The notes under the pieces are model-generated. The model ran no database searches and was not told the origin of the DNA. It worked only from the letters and a program-made list of their open reading frames with translations. DNA of 64,000 nucleotides from Paraburkholderia tropica (lineage in GTDB: Bacteria; Pseudomonadota; Gammaproteobacteria; Burkholderiales; Burkholderiaceae). The translations under genes were made by a program, and so were the position numbers. This document shows, piece by piece, positions 52,015 through 61,670 of the stretch (positions are counted from its first letter, which is position 1; the number at the start of each line of letters is the position of its first letter). Location: positions 98,305 through 162,304 of the forward strand of contig NZ_CAJZAR010000090.1 in assembly GCF_914484835.1 (NCBI RefSeq), given 5' to 3'.

Positions 52015-52094
52015 GTTGCACCAAGTCGCTGCAGGCGGCCATCACCCGGCACCTGCAGCGCGCCATTCACGGAACACGGGAGTTCAGAGACACC

Positions 52095-53186
52095 TTGAAG
52101 CCGAATCAGCAGCATCTGGAATTCACCGCGCCGCACGACGACAACGCGCGGCTCGCCAACCTCTGCGGCCCGCTCGACGAAAATCTGCGGCAGATCGAGC
52201 AGGCGCTCGACGTGACGCTCGCCCGGCGCGGCCATCGCATCACGATTCGCGGACGCGGCGCGAGGCTCGCGCTCACCGCGCTCGAAAACTTCTACAACCA
52301 GGCCCGCGATCCGCTTTCCGTCGACGACATCCAGCTCGCGCTGGTCGAGGCGCGCCATCAGGCGAGCCGCGCGAATGCGCGCGCGAACGGTAACGGCAAC
52401 GGCAAGTCCGACGACGGCGCGGAAATCGATCCGCGCTTTCGCGGCGATCCCGACCATCCGTTCGACGAACCGGCGGGCAACGACATCGACGTCGAAGAAC
52501 AAGGTCCGAAGCTCTACACGCGCCGCGCCGACCTGCGCGGCCGCACGCCCGCGCAGCGCGAGTATCTGAAGCAGATCATCTCGCACGACGTGACCTTCGG
52601 CATCGGGCCGGCGGGCACGGGCAAGACCTATCTCGCGGTGGCCTGCGCGGTCGACGCGCTCGAACGCGATCAGGTCAAGCGCATCGTGCTGACGCGCCCG
52701 GCCGTGGAAGCCGGCGAGCGTCTGGGCTTTTTGCCCGGCGATCTCGCGCAGAAGGTCGATCCGTATCTGCGTCCGCTTTACGACGCGCTTTACGATCTGC
52801 TCGGCTTCGACAAGACGGCGAAGATGTTCGAGCGCCAGATGATCGAAATCGCGCCGCTCGCGTACATGCGCGGCCGCACGCTCAATCACGCGTTCATCAT
52901 CCTCGACGAGGCGCAGAACACCACGCCCGAGCAGATGAAGATGTTCCTCACGCGGATCGGCTTCGGCTCGAAGGCGGTCGTGACCGGCGACACCACCCAG
53001 GTGGATTTGCCGCGCGGCCACAAGAGCGGCCTGATCGAAGCGCAGCATGTGCTCGCGAACGTGCGCGGCATCGCCCTCACGCACTTCACGAGCGCGGACG
53101 TGGTGCGTCATCCGCTCGTCGCGCGCATCGTCGAGGCTTACGACGCGCACGCGAAGAAGGACGACAGCGGCGCCGACGCGCGCTGA
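52095..53186 (+). CDS. ybeZ: PhoH-like ATPase (YbeZ)
   Basis: A 363-residue PhoH-family protein. The N-terminal part (LRQIEQALDVTLARRGHRITIRG) is a KH-like region, then a charged, Asn/Gly-rich linker (about 92-138), then the ATPase core with Walker A GPAGTGKT at 171-178 and Walker B AFIILDEAQNTTPEQMKMFLTRIG. YbeZ works with YbeY in 16S rRNA maturation and ribosome quality control. It starts with TTG (52095), preceded by GGGAG. Its stop overlaps the ybeY start (TGATG). Confidence 0.94.
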   Translation: MKPNQQHLEFTAPHDDNARLANLCGPLDENLRQIEQALDVTLARRGHRITIRGRGARLALTALENFYNQARDPLSVDDIQLALVEARHQASRANARANGNGNGKSDDGAEIDPRFRGDPDHPFDEPAGNDIDVEEQGPKLYTRRADLRGRTPAQREYLKQIISHDVTFGIGPAGTGKTYLAVACAVDALERDQVKRIVLTRPAVEAGERLGFLPGDLAQKVDPYLRPLYDALYDLLGFDKTAKMFERQMIEIAPLAYMRGRTLNHAFIILDEAQNTTPEQMKMFLTRIGFGSKAVVTGDTTQVDLPRGHKSGLIEAQHVLANVRGIALTHFTSADVVRHPLVARIVEAYDAHAKKDDSGADAR

Positions 53187-53677
53187 TGCTGGCTGAACCG
53201 GATCGACAGTTCATCATGGCCCGCGCACCGAAACTCAAACTGAACCTTCAGTTCCCCGCCGCGAAGGCGTTTCCCGAGCACAAGGCCGCGCTGCCGCGCG
53301 CGACCGTGGCGGCCTGGGTAAAGGCGGCGCTGTTCGCCGACGCGGAACTGACCGTGCGCTTCGTCGACGCCGAAGAAGGCCGCACGCTCAACCGCAGCTA
53401 TCGCGGCAAGGACTACGCGACCAACGTCCTCACCTTCGCCTACGCGGAGAGCGAGGACGATCCGGTCACGGGCGACCTGATCCTCTGCTGCCCGGTGGTG
53501 GAGAAGGAAGCCGCCGAGCAGAACAAGCCGCTCGCCGCGCACTACGCGCATCTGCTGGTGCACGGCGCGCTGCACGCGCAAGGCTACGATCACGAGGACG
53601 ACGCCGAAGCCGAAGAGATGGAAGGCATCGAAACCGACGTCCTCAACTCGCTCGGCTTTCCCGACCCGTACAAATAA
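53186..53677 (+). CDS. ybeY: Endoribonuclease YbeY
   Basis: Single-strand endoribonuclease for 16S rRNA 3' processing and 70S quality control. The 163-residue protein has NRSYRGKDYATNVLTFAY and the zinc site HGALHAQGYDH, with its three His. I start it at the ATG overlapping the ybeZ stop, in keeping with coupling; the ATG at 53216 (MARAPKLKLN), where many relatives begin, is an alternative. No ribosome binding site favours either. Confidence 0.94.
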   Translation: MLAEPDRQFIMARAPKLKLNLQFPAAKAFPEHKAALPRATVAAWVKAALFADAELTVRFVDAEEGRTLNRSYRGKDYATNVLTFAYAESEDDPVTGDLILCCPVVEKEAAEQNKPLAAHYAHLLVHGALHAQGYDHEDDAEAEEMEGIETDVLNSLGFPDPYK

Positions 53678-53713
53678 GGACCTCACCGCGCCACGCATCG
53701 CGCGCCTTCCGCC

Positions 53714-54436
53714 ATGAACGACAAGAGCACGCCCGCCTTCGACGATCCCTCCGCGCAACCGCAGACGGAGGGTGCCGTCGGCGCGCGTGACGGCAACGCT
53801 TCAGGCAAGGCCGGGCGCGCGCCGTGCCCCGGCTATCCGCCCGCGCTCGGCGATCCGCGCCTGCTCACCGAAGACGATCTGCGCGCCTCGCTCGACTGCA
53901 CGCTGCGCGACTGGGACCGCGAAAGCGATCTCTGGCTGTTCGGCTATGGCTCGCTGATCTGGAATCCGGGTCTGCCGACTGTCGAGAACGTGCGTTCGCG
54001 CGTGCACGGCTACCATCGCGGCCTGTATCTGTGGTCGCGCGTGAATCGCGGCACGCCCGAGCAGCCGGGCCTCGTGCTCGCGCTCGACCGCGGCGGCTCG
54101 TGCGCGGGCGTGGCGTTCCGCCTGGCCGCCGAAGGCGTGATGCCGCATCTGGAAGCGCTCTGGCGCCGCGAAATGCCGATGGGCTCGTACCGGCCCGCGT
54201 GGCTGCCGTGCCTGCTCGAAGATGGCCGGCGCGTCGCCGCGCTGGCGTTCGTGATGCGCCGCGACGTACCCACCTACACCGGCAAGCTCGACGAAAACAC
54301 CGTGCGCACCGTGTTCGGCTGCGCCACGGGCCGCTACGGCACGACGCTCGACTACGTGCGCCGCACCGTCGACGCGCTGCGCGAGAGCGGCATGCCCGAC
54401 CGCGCGCTGGAGCGCCTGCTCGCGCGCTGCGGCTGA
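53714..54436 (+). CDS. ChaC-type gamma-glutamylcyclotransferase
   Basis: Probably glutathione-specific gamma-glutamylcyclotransferase, which cleaves glutathione to 5-oxoproline and Cys-Gly. The 240-residue protein has an N-terminal disordered part of about 50 residues, then LWLFGYGSLIWNPGLP (the YGSL substrate loop of the GGCT fold), VHGYHRGLYLWSRVNRGTPEQPGLVLALD and the catalytic Glu region LWRREMPMGSY. YGSLIWNP and REM are ChaC hallmarks. Start at 53714. It lies 36 bp after ybeY but is not functionally related to it. Confidence 0.9.
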   Translation: MNDKSTPAFDDPSAQPQTEGAVGARDGNASGKAGRAPCPGYPPALGDPRLLTEDDLRASLDCTLRDWDRESDLWLFGYGSLIWNPGLPTVENVRSRVHGYHRGLYLWSRVNRGTPEQPGLVLALDRGGSCAGVAFRLAAEGVMPHLEALWRREMPMGSYRPAWLPCLLEDGRRVAALAFVMRRDVPTYTGKLDENTVRTVFGCATGRYGTTLDYVRRTVDALRESGMPDRALERLLARCG

Positions 54437-54636
54437 CGCCCGCCGCACTCCGGCCCTCCTCCGACCATGCTCCGATCGCGCCCCAGGCCGAATTTCGTCC
54501 GGCGCGCGATTACGCCGCATCTGCGTTAGGATTGATGCGAAGGCGCGTCGCTTACACGGTCGCGCCACGAGCATGTTGTATCCTTTCCCTTCCGCAACAG
54601 CGCGCCCGCCCTTCGAGGGCAGACGGGCGCACCACC

Positions 54637-55527
54637 ATGAACGACTCTTATCCCAGTCGAAGACAAGCCGACAAACCGCAGGAAAAGCGCTCGCTGCTCG
54701 AGCGTCTGACCGACTTCATCTCGCCCGAGCCCGACTCGCGCAGCGAACTTCTCGAAATTCTCCAGGACGCGCACGCCCGCAATCTGATCGACGCCGATTC
54801 GCTGTCGATGATCGAAGGCGTGTTCCAGGTGTCCGACCTGAGCGCGCGCGACATCATGGTGCCGCGCGCCCAGATGGACGCGATCAACATCGCCGAGAGC
54901 CCTGACGAATTCATTCCCTTCGTGCTCGACAAGGCGCACTCGCGCTATCCCGTCTACGAAGGCAATCGCGACAACGTGATCGGCGTGCTGCTCGCGAAGG
55001 ATCTGCTGCGCTATTACGCCGAGGAGGAATTCGACGTGCGCGGCATGCTGCGCCCGGCCGTGTTCATCCCCGAGTCGAAGCGCCTGAACGTGCTGCTGCA
55101 CGACTTCCGCCAGAACCGCAATCACATCGCCATCGTCGTGGACGAATACGGCGGCGTGGCCGGCCTCATCACGATCGAGGACGTGCTGGAGCAGATCGTC
55201 GGCGACATCGAGGACGAATACGACTTCGACGAGGAAAGCGGCAACATCATCGCTTCGCCCGACGGCCGCTTCCGCGTGCGCGCGCTCACCGAAATCGAGC
55301 AGTTCAACGAGGCGTTCGGCACCCATTTCCCCGACGAGGAAGTGGACACGATCGGCGGCTTCGTGACGAATCATTTCGGCCACGTGCCGCATCGCGGCGA
55401 GAAAGTGCGCATCGACGACCTGATCTTCGAGGTGCTGCGCGCCGACGCCCGCCAGGTGCACATGCTGCTGGTGCGCCGCGACCCGCTCGCGGGCCAGCGC
55501 GAAGCCGCGCTGCAGCCGCCGGCCTGA
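54637..55527 (+). CDS. corC: CorC-type CBS domain transporter-associated protein
   Basis: A 296-residue cytoplasmic protein: an N-terminal charged helix (RSLLERLTDFISPEPDSRSELLEIL), a CBS pair starting VRDIMVP-like SARDIMVPRAQMDAI, DYARSRYPV-like HSRYPVYEGNRDNVIGVLLAKDLL and the second CBS DEYGGVAGLITIEDVLEQIVGDIEDEYD, then a CorC_HlyC domain (FNEAFGTHFPDEEVDTIGGFV). The DUF21 membrane domain of larger paralogues is absent. CorC is linked to magnesium/cobalt efflux and lies just before lnt, as in E. coli ybeX-lnt. Confidence 0.92.
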   Translation: MNDSYPSRRQADKPQEKRSLLERLTDFISPEPDSRSELLEILQDAHARNLIDADSLSMIEGVFQVSDLSARDIMVPRAQMDAINIAESPDEFIPFVLDKAHSRYPVYEGNRDNVIGVLLAKDLLRYYAEEEFDVRGMLRPAVFIPESKRLNVLLHDFRQNRNHIAIVVDEYGGVAGLITIEDVLEQIVGDIEDEYDFDEESGNIIASPDGRFRVRALTEIEQFNEAFGTHFPDEEVDTIGGFVTNHFGHVPHRGEKVRIDDLIFEVLRADARQVHMLLVRRDPLAGQREAALQPPA

Positions 55528-55572
55528 GCCCGCGGCGCCGCGCCACACGCGTGACGCGGCACGCCCGACGAG

Positions 55573-55598
55573 AACGCCGGCCTTCGCGCCGGCGTTTT
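55573..55598 (+). terminator. Terminator between corC and lnt
   Basis: A 9-bp stem (55573-55581 with 55588-55596) with a six-base loop and TTTT ending the right arm region. The T run is short, so read-through into lnt is likely and it may only attenuate. Confidence 0.6.
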
Positions 55599-55794
55599 CC
55601 TTGATCATCGCCCAAACACACAGACTCGATCGCGCCCCGAAATTCGCCGAAAGCCGGCGAAACCTGCGCGCCCCGAAACCGACGCGCGAAAATGCTATCG
55701 TTGCGCTCGCCGCTGCACGCACGCCGTGCCAGCAACGTTACGGACCCCGCGCCTCGCGCGCCCCCGCAGCCGCACGGCTGATTCCCGCACATTC

Positions 55795-57501
55795 ATGGCT
55801 GAACCGATCGACTCCCGCTCGCGCAACGGCGCACGCGCCGCCGCCAGCAACGACACCGCCGCGCGCCGCGCGCTGCCCGCCTGGCACTATCTCGCCGCCG
55901 CCGCGCTAGGCGCGCTCAACACGCTTTCGTTCGCGCCGACGCCGCACGGCGGCTGGCTCGAAATCGCGATTTTCGCGGGCTTCTACTTCTGGCTCACGCG
56001 CACCACCGGCTGGAAAAGCGCGCTGTTCACGGGCTGGGCGTTCGGCTTCGGCAATTTCGTGACGGGCGTCTGGTGGCTCTACGTGAGCATGCACTTCTAC
56101 GGCGGCATGCCCGCCGTGCTTGCGGGCGCGGCGCTCGTGCTGTTCTCGCTCTATCTGGGGCTGTATCCGGCGCTCGCGTCGCTCGTCTGGTCGTTCTGCG
56201 CCGGTCATGCGCGCAACGGACGCAGCAGCGAGTTGCCGTTCTCGCCAACGTGGCACGGCGCGTTCGCGTTCGCCAGCGCGTGGGCGCTCGGCGAATGGGC
56301 GCGCGGCTATATCTTCACGGGCTTCCCGTGGCTCTCCAGCGGCTACGCGCAGGTCGACGGCCCGCTCGCGGGCTTCGCGCCGATCGTCGGCGTGTATGGC
56401 GTGGGCTGGGTGCTCGCGCTCGTCGCGGCGCTGGTCGTGCAGGCGCTCGTGCGCGCGTTCGGTCGTCGGCAGGCTCCGAAGAATGAAGTCGCGGACAACA
56501 ACGCCAACACGCGTGCGGCGTCGCCGTTCGCCATGTTCGCCACGCCTGCCGTGGCCGCCGTCGCGGTGATCGTCGCCGGTCTGCTGCTGCCGCTCGTGCC
56601 GTGGACGCATCCGGCCAACGCGCCGCTCAACGTGCGCCTGCTGCAAGGCAACGTGAAGCAGGAGATGAAGTTCTCCGAGTCGGGCATGATCGACGCGCTC
56701 AACGAGTTCCAGAAGCTGATCACCGAAAAGCCCGCCGATCTCGTCGTCACGCCCGAAACCGCGGTGCCGCTGCTCGTGCAGCAGGTGCCCGAGAAGTTCG
56801 GCCGCGACATCCGCGCGTTCGCCGACACCACCGGCACGGCGATCCTGTTCGGCGCCGTGGGCGCGACCATCACGCCCGACGGCCGCGCGACCGACTACAC
56901 CAACAGCCTGTTCGGCATCACGCCGGGCCAGAACGGCCTGTACCGCTACGACAAGCACCACCTCGTGCCGTTCGGCGAGTTCGTGCCCTGGGGCTTCCGC
57001 TGGTTCGTCGATCTGATGAACATTCCGCTCGGCGACTTTGCGCGCGGCGCGCCCGTGCAGTCGCCGTTCCTCGTGCACAACCAGCCGGTCGCCGTCGATA
57101 TCTGCTACGAGGATATTTTCGGCGAGGAAATCGCGCGCACCGTGCGCGAGAATCCGGTTTCGCCGGGCATTCTCATCAACTCGACGAATCTCGCGTGGTT
57201 CGGCGACACCATCGCGCTCGACCAGCATCTGCAGATCGCGCGCATGCGCTCGCTCGAAACCGGCCGCCCGATGCTGCGCGCGACCAACACCGGCGCGACC
57301 GCCGCCATCGACGCGCACGGCAAGGTAATCGCGCGCCTGCCCACCTTCACGGCGGGCTCGCTCGACGTGCGCGTGGAAGGCACGGCCGGTTTCACGCCCT
57401 ACGTGACGAGCGGCAACAACACGGTGATCGCTATTTCGCTGCTGTTGCTGGCGTTCGGTTTCGCGTTCGGGCCAGGCCGTCCGGGCCGCAAAAAGGCGTG
57501 A
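55795..57501 (+). CDS. lnt: Apolipoprotein N-acyltransferase
   Basis: Adds the third acyl chain to lipoproteins in the inner membrane. The 568-residue protein has six to eight N-terminal membrane segments, with FPWLSSGYAQ and WWLYVSMHFYGG. A CN-hydrolase domain follows with the catalytic triad in VTPETAVPLL (Glu), YDKHHLVPFGEFVPWG (Lys) and AVDICYEDIFG (Cys). The start at 55795 (MAEPIDSRS) lies 23 codons inside a longer open frame. The order corC-lnt is conserved in proteobacteria. Confidence 0.96.
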   Translation: MAEPIDSRSRNGARAAASNDTAARRALPAWHYLAAAALGALNTLSFAPTPHGGWLEIAIFAGFYFWLTRTTGWKSALFTGWAFGFGNFVTGVWWLYVSMHFYGGMPAVLAGAALVLFSLYLGLYPALASLVWSFCAGHARNGRSSELPFSPTWHGAFAFASAWALGEWARGYIFTGFPWLSSGYAQVDGPLAGFAPIVGVYGVGWVLALVAALVVQALVRAFGRRQAPKNEVADNNANTRAASPFAMFATPAVAAVAVIVAGLLLPLVPWTHPANAPLNVRLLQGNVKQEMKFSESGMIDALNEFQKLITEKPADLVVTPETAVPLLVQQVPEKFGRDIRAFADTTGTAILFGAVGATITPDGRATDYTNSLFGITPGQNGLYRYDKHHLVPFGEFVPWGFRWFVDLMNIPLGDFARGAPVQSPFLVHNQPVAVDICYEDIFGEEIARTVRENPVSPGILINSTNLAWFGDTIALDQHLQIARMRSLETGRPMLRATNTGATAAIDAHGKVIARLPTFTAGSLDVRVEGTAGFTPYVTSGNNTVIAISLLLLAFGFAFGPGRPGRKKA

Positions 57502-57637
57502 TGCACGCATCAAACCAGCATCCCGCCGACCTTAAGCCGACCTCAAACCGACATCACGCACGCGTGACGCCGCCACGCTGAATCGATCCAATCGCCGCGC
57601 CGAGGCCCGTCCAGGTCTCAACGCCCCGGCAATCCGG

Positions 57638-57643
57638 TAAAAT
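57638..57643 (+). promoter_or_regulatory. -10 candidate for glyQS
   Basis: TAAAAT about 150 bp upstream of glyQ in a spacer of about 290 bp. The matching -35 (GTCTCA, 17 bp upstream) is poor. A GC-rich hairpin (GGCGGC/GCCGCC at about 57703-57716) lies between it and the gene. Confidence 0.3.
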
Positions 57644-57792
57644 TCAGCGTTTTAGCACCAGGCCGCCTCCAGGCCGGGGCCGCAACCCGCGCAGGGCAAG
57701 CGGCGGCAAAGCCGCCGTGCCCCAAACGGGCTCGCCAGGCCGCCAACCGCCGGAGCCCGCGCCTCCCGCCCTAAAAGACACTGCAGGCACAC

Positions 57793-58800
57793 ATGCTCAC
57801 GTTTCAGCAAATCATCCTGACGCTCCAGTCTTACTGGGACAAGCAGGGCTGCGCGCTGCTCCAGCCGATCGACATGGAAGTCGGCGCCGGCACCTCGCAC
57901 GTCCACACCTTCCTGCGCGCGATCGGCCCCGAGCCGTGGCGCGCGGCCTACGTGCAGCCGTCGCGCCGCCCGAAAGACGGCCGCTATGGCGAGAACCCGA
58001 ACCGCCTGCAGCACTACTACCAGTACCAGGTGGTGCTCAAGCCCGCGCCGGAAAACATCCTCGACCTGTACCTCGGCTCGCTCGAAGCGCTCGGCTTCGA
58101 CCTGAAGCAGAACGACGTGCGCTTCGTCGAAGACGACTGGGAGAACCCCACGCTCGGCGCCTGGGGCCTCGGCTGGGAAGTCTGGCTCAACGGCATGGAA
58201 GTCACGCAGTTCACCTACTTCCAGCAGGTGGGCGGCATCGACTGCAAGCCGGTGCTCGGCGAAATCACCTACGGTCTCGAACGCCTCGCGATGTATCTGC
58301 AGAAGGTCGAGAACGTCTACGACCTCGTCTGGACCGAGTGGGAAGAACAAGGCCCGAACGGCCCCGAGATCCGCCGCCTCACGTATGGCGACGTCTATCA
58401 CCAGAACGAAGTCGAGCAATCGACCTACAACTTCGAGCACGCGAACGTCGACCTGCTGTTCACGTTCTTCAACGCGTACGAAAGCGAAGCGAAGCGCATG
58501 ATGGAGCACCAGCTCGCGCTGCCCGCCTACGAACTCGTGCTCAAGGCCGGCCACACCTTCAACCTGCTCGACGCGCGCGGCGCGATCTCCGTGACGGAGC
58601 GCGCGGCGTACATCGGCCGCATTCGCACGCTGTCGCGCAGCGTGGCGCAGTCGTACTACGAATCGCGCGAGAAGCTCGGCTTCCCGATGCTCGGCAATCC
58701 GGTGCACGGCGTGCCCGGCCTGACCACCGACGAACAGGACGCCGCGATGCCCGCCTGGGCGCCGCCGCTGAAGGTCGAACGCAAGTTCGCCGAGGAATGA
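57793..58800 (+). CDS. glyQ: Glycyl-tRNA synthetase, alpha subunit
   Basis: The catalytic class II subunit of the bacterial alpha2beta2 GlyRS, which activates glycine and charges tRNA-Gly. The 335-residue protein begins MLTFQQIILTLQSYWDKQGC and has MEVGAGTSHVHTFLRAIGPEPW, RPKDGRYGENPNRLQHYYQYQVVLKP (motif 2 region) and EVTYG-like GEITYGLERLAMYLQ (motif 3). glyS follows after 16 bp. Confidence 0.98.
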   Translation: MLTFQQIILTLQSYWDKQGCALLQPIDMEVGAGTSHVHTFLRAIGPEPWRAAYVQPSRRPKDGRYGENPNRLQHYYQYQVVLKPAPENILDLYLGSLEALGFDLKQNDVRFVEDDWENPTLGAWGLGWEVWLNGMEVTQFTYFQQVGGIDCKPVLGEITYGLERLAMYLQKVENVYDLVWTEWEEQGPNGPEIRRLTYGDVYHQNEVEQSTYNFEHANVDLLFTFFNAYESEAKRMMEHQLALPAYELVLKAGHTFNLLDARGAISVTERAAYIGRIRTLSRSVAQSYYESREKLGFPMLGNPVHGVPGLTTDEQDAAMPAWAPPLKVERKFAEE

Positions 58801-58816
58801 CCGGATCTCCAGAACA

Positions 58817-60916
58817 ATGACCCAAGCTCATCACGCCACTCTCCTCGTCGAACTGCTGACCGAGGAACTGCCGCCGAAGGCCCTCGCGCGTCTCGGCGAC
58901 GCATTCGCCGAAGGCATCGCGCAGCGCCTCGCCGCGCGCGATCTGATCGAAGGCGATCTGTCGTTCGAACGCTTCGCCACGCCGCGCCGTCTCGCCGTGA
59001 CGATCAAGAACGTGCGCAGCGTCGCGCCCGAAAAACAGGTGCGCGAAAAAGTGCTGCCCGTCTCGGTCGCGCTCGACGCCAACGGCCAGCCCACCGCGCC
59101 GCTCGCGAAGAAACTCGCCGCGCTCGGCTTCCCCGACTTCCCGGTTGGCGACCTCGAACGCGCGAGCGACGGCAAGAACGAAGCGTTCTTCCTGCGCTAC
59201 TCCGCGCCGGGCGCCACGCTCGCCGACGGCCTGCAAGCCGTGCTCGACGAAGCGCTCGCCAAGCTGCCGATCCCGAAGGTCATGAAGTACCAGCGCCCGG
59301 ACGGCAGCGACGTGCAGTTCGTGCGCCCCGTGCATCGCCTCACCGTGCTGCACGCCGACCAGATCGTGCCGGTGAGCGCGTTCGGCATCGACGCCGGCGA
59401 CACCACGCGCGGCCATCGCTTCCTCTCGGAAGGCCTGATCGCCATCACCCAGGCCGACGACTACGCGCACACGCTCCAGCACAAGGGCCGCGTGATCGCG
59501 AGCTACAGCGAGCGCCGCGAATCGATCCGCGCGCAGCTGATCGAAACCGCCGGCGACGACAAGGTGGTCATGCCCGACTCGCTGCTCGACGAAGTGAATT
59601 CGCTCGTCGAATGGCCGGTCGTGTACGCGTGCCAGTTCGAGGAAGAGTTCCTGCAAGTGCCGCAGGAATGCCTGATCCTCACGATGCAGACGAACCAGAA
59701 GTACTTCGCGCTGACCGACGACGAAGGCCGCCTGCGCTCGCGCTTCCTGATCGTCTCGAACATCGAAACGGCCACGCCGGTCGAGATCGTCGAAGGCAAC
59801 GAGCGCGTCGTGCGTCCGCGTCTGGCCGACGCCAAGTTCTTCTTCGAGCAGGACAAGAAGAAGCCGCTGGCCGACCGCGTGCCGCTGCTCGCCAACGTGG
59901 TCTATCACAACAAGCTCGGCTCGACGCTGCAGCGCGTGGAGCGCCTCGAAGCGCTCGCGGGCGCGATCGCCCGGATGTGCGGCGCGAACATCGCGCTCGC
60001 CGAACGCGGCGCGCGTCTGGCCAAGGCCGACCTGATCACCGACATGGTCGGCGAATTCCCCGAGCTGCAAGGCACGATGGGCACCTACTACGCGCGCCAC
60101 GACGGCGAAGCGGAAGAAGTGGCCATCGCCTGCTCCGAGCACTATCAGCCGCGCTTCTCCGGCGACGACCTGCCGACGACGGCCACGGGCACGATCGTCG
60201 CGCTCGCGGACAAGCTCGAAACGCTGGTCGGCATCTGGGGCATCGGCCTCGCGCCCACCGGCGAGAAGGACCCGTTCGCGCTGCGCCGCCACGCGCTGGG
60301 CGTGCTGCGCATTCTGGTCGAGAAGCAACTGCCGCTCGACCTCGTCGAATTGCTGCGCACGACGTATTCGCAGTTCGCGGGCGTCGAAGCCGTCGCGGAA
60401 TCGACCCAGGCGATCTACGAGTTCTGCATGGACCGTCTGCGCGGCCAGCTGCGCGAACGCGGCTACGCGGCGCAGGAAGTGGACGCAGTGCTCGCGCTGA
60501 ACCCCACGCGTTTCGACGACGTCATCGCCCGTCTGGACGCCGTGCGCGAATTCGCGGCGCTCAACGAAGCGGCCTCGCTCGCGGCGGCCAACAAGCGCAT
60601 CTCGAACATCCTCAAGAAGTCCGAGGGCGCCGAAGATGCGGGCGTGCAGATCGCGCTGTTCACGGAGAACGCCGAAAAGGCGCTCTACGCGCAGCTCGAA
60701 CAGGTCGCGCCGCGCGTGGAATCGCAACTGGCCGCGCGCGAGTACACGGGCGCGCTCACGGCGCTCGCGGCGCTGCGCGAAACCGTCGACACGTTCTTCA
60801 ACGACGTGATGGTCAATGCCGAAGATCCGGCGCTGCGGGCCAACCGCCTCGCGCTGCTCAAGGCGCTGCATCGCCAGATGAACAGCGTGGCCGACATCTC
60901 GCGCCTCGCGGCGTGA
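58817..60916 (+). CDS. glyS: Glycyl-tRNA synthetase, beta subunit
   Basis: The 699-residue beta subunit needed for tRNA-Gly recognition. It starts TLLVELLTEELPPKAL, contains the HD-like and B3/4-related regions typical of GlyS, and a C-terminal DALR anticodon-binding domain (about 590-690) with NAEDPALRANRLALLKALHRQMNSVADISRLA, the family ending. It is the normal length and follows glyQ in one operon. Confidence 0.98.
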   Translation: MTQAHHATLLVELLTEELPPKALARLGDAFAEGIAQRLAARDLIEGDLSFERFATPRRLAVTIKNVRSVAPEKQVREKVLPVSVALDANGQPTAPLAKKLAALGFPDFPVGDLERASDGKNEAFFLRYSAPGATLADGLQAVLDEALAKLPIPKVMKYQRPDGSDVQFVRPVHRLTVLHADQIVPVSAFGIDAGDTTRGHRFLSEGLIAITQADDYAHTLQHKGRVIASYSERRESIRAQLIETAGDDKVVMPDSLLDEVNSLVEWPVVYACQFEEEFLQVPQECLILTMQTNQKYFALTDDEGRLRSRFLIVSNIETATPVEIVEGNERVVRPRLADAKFFFEQDKKKPLADRVPLLANVVYHNKLGSTLQRVERLEALAGAIARMCGANIALAERGARLAKADLITDMVGEFPELQGTMGTYYARHDGEAEEVAIACSEHYQPRFSGDDLPTTATGTIVALADKLETLVGIWGIGLAPTGEKDPFALRRHALGVLRILVEKQLPLDLVELLRTTYSQFAGVEAVAESTQAIYEFCMDRLRGQLRERGYAAQEVDAVLALNPTRFDDVIARLDAVREFAALNEAASLAAANKRISNILKKSEGAEDAGVQIALFTENAEKALYAQLEQVAPRVESQLAAREYTGALTALAALRETVDTFFNDVMVNAEDPALRANRLALLKALHRQMNSVADISRLAA

Positions 60917-60959
60917 TGACCGGCACGGACATCCGCCAGCCCCAACCAGACGCGACGCC

Positions 60960-61523
60960 ATGCCGACCAGCAACAGCCGCAAGATTGTGATCCTCGACCG
61001 CGACGGCGTGATCAACGTCGATTCCGACGCCTTCATCAAGTCGCCGGACGAATGGATCGCGCTGCCCGGCAGCCTCGAAGCGATCGCTCGCCTGAATCAG
61101 GCGGGCTATCGCGTCGCCGTCGCGACGAACCAGTCCGGTATCGGACGCGGTTTGTTCGACACGACGGCGCTCAACGCCATGCACGCGAAGATGCACCGCC
61201 AGGCCGCGGCCGTGGGCGCGCGCATCGACGCCGTGTTCTTCTGCCCGCACACCTCGCAGGACCACTGCGAGTGCCGCAAGCCCAAGCCCGGCATGCTGAA
61301 GATGATCGCCGACCGCTTCGAGATCGAGCCCGCCGCTACGCCCGTCGTGGGCGATTCGCTGCGCGACCTCGAAGCCGGCGCGGCGCTCGGCTGTCCGACG
61401 CATCTCGTGCTCACGGGCAAAGGCAAGAAGACGCTCGCCGCGGGCGGCCTGCCCGAAGGCACGAAGGTTCACGACGACCTGCGCGCGTTCGCGCTCGACT
61501 TCCTCGCGAACGACAACGCATGA
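60960..61523 (+). CDS. gmhB: D-glycero-beta-D-manno-heptose-1,7-bisphosphate 7-phosphatase
   Basis: Removes the 7-phosphate in ADP-heptose synthesis for LPS inner core. The 187-residue HAD (IIIA) protein has KIVILDRDGVINVDSD (motif I with two Asp), TNQSGIGRGLFD, the zinc loop CPHTSQDHCECRKPKPG with three Cys and one His, and VVGDSLRDLEAG. It lies 43 bp after glyS; the heptosyltransferase gene waaF is about 50 kb away. Confidence 0.95.
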   Translation: MPTSNSRKIVILDRDGVINVDSDAFIKSPDEWIALPGSLEAIARLNQAGYRVAVATNQSGIGRGLFDTTALNAMHAKMHRQAAAVGARIDAVFFCPHTSQDHCECRKPKPGMLKMIADRFEIEPAATPVVGDSLRDLEAGAALGCPTHLVLTGKGKKTLAAGGLPEGTKVHDDLRAFALDFLANDNA

Positions 61524-61670
61524 CCCCGGCGAGTGCGCGCATGACCTGCCCGCACTCGACCGAAACCGCATCGTCCGGCGCAGGCCGGCGCCGATGCCTG
61601 TTCCCCACCGCGCGGCGGCGCGTCTGACGACGCCCGCCCTGCCGCGCACGCTTCACGAACGGTCCAACCG

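Noticed and set aside
55726..55794. Longer N-terminus for Lnt
   Set aside because: The 23 extra codons are Arg/Thr-rich and precede the expected cytoplasmic N-terminus; the ATG at 55795 fits the family.
58559..61039. 826-codon minus-strand ORF over glyS
   Set aside because: Longest ORF in the window but wholly antisense to glyQ end, glyS and gmhB start; Arg/His/Glu-rich with no domain.
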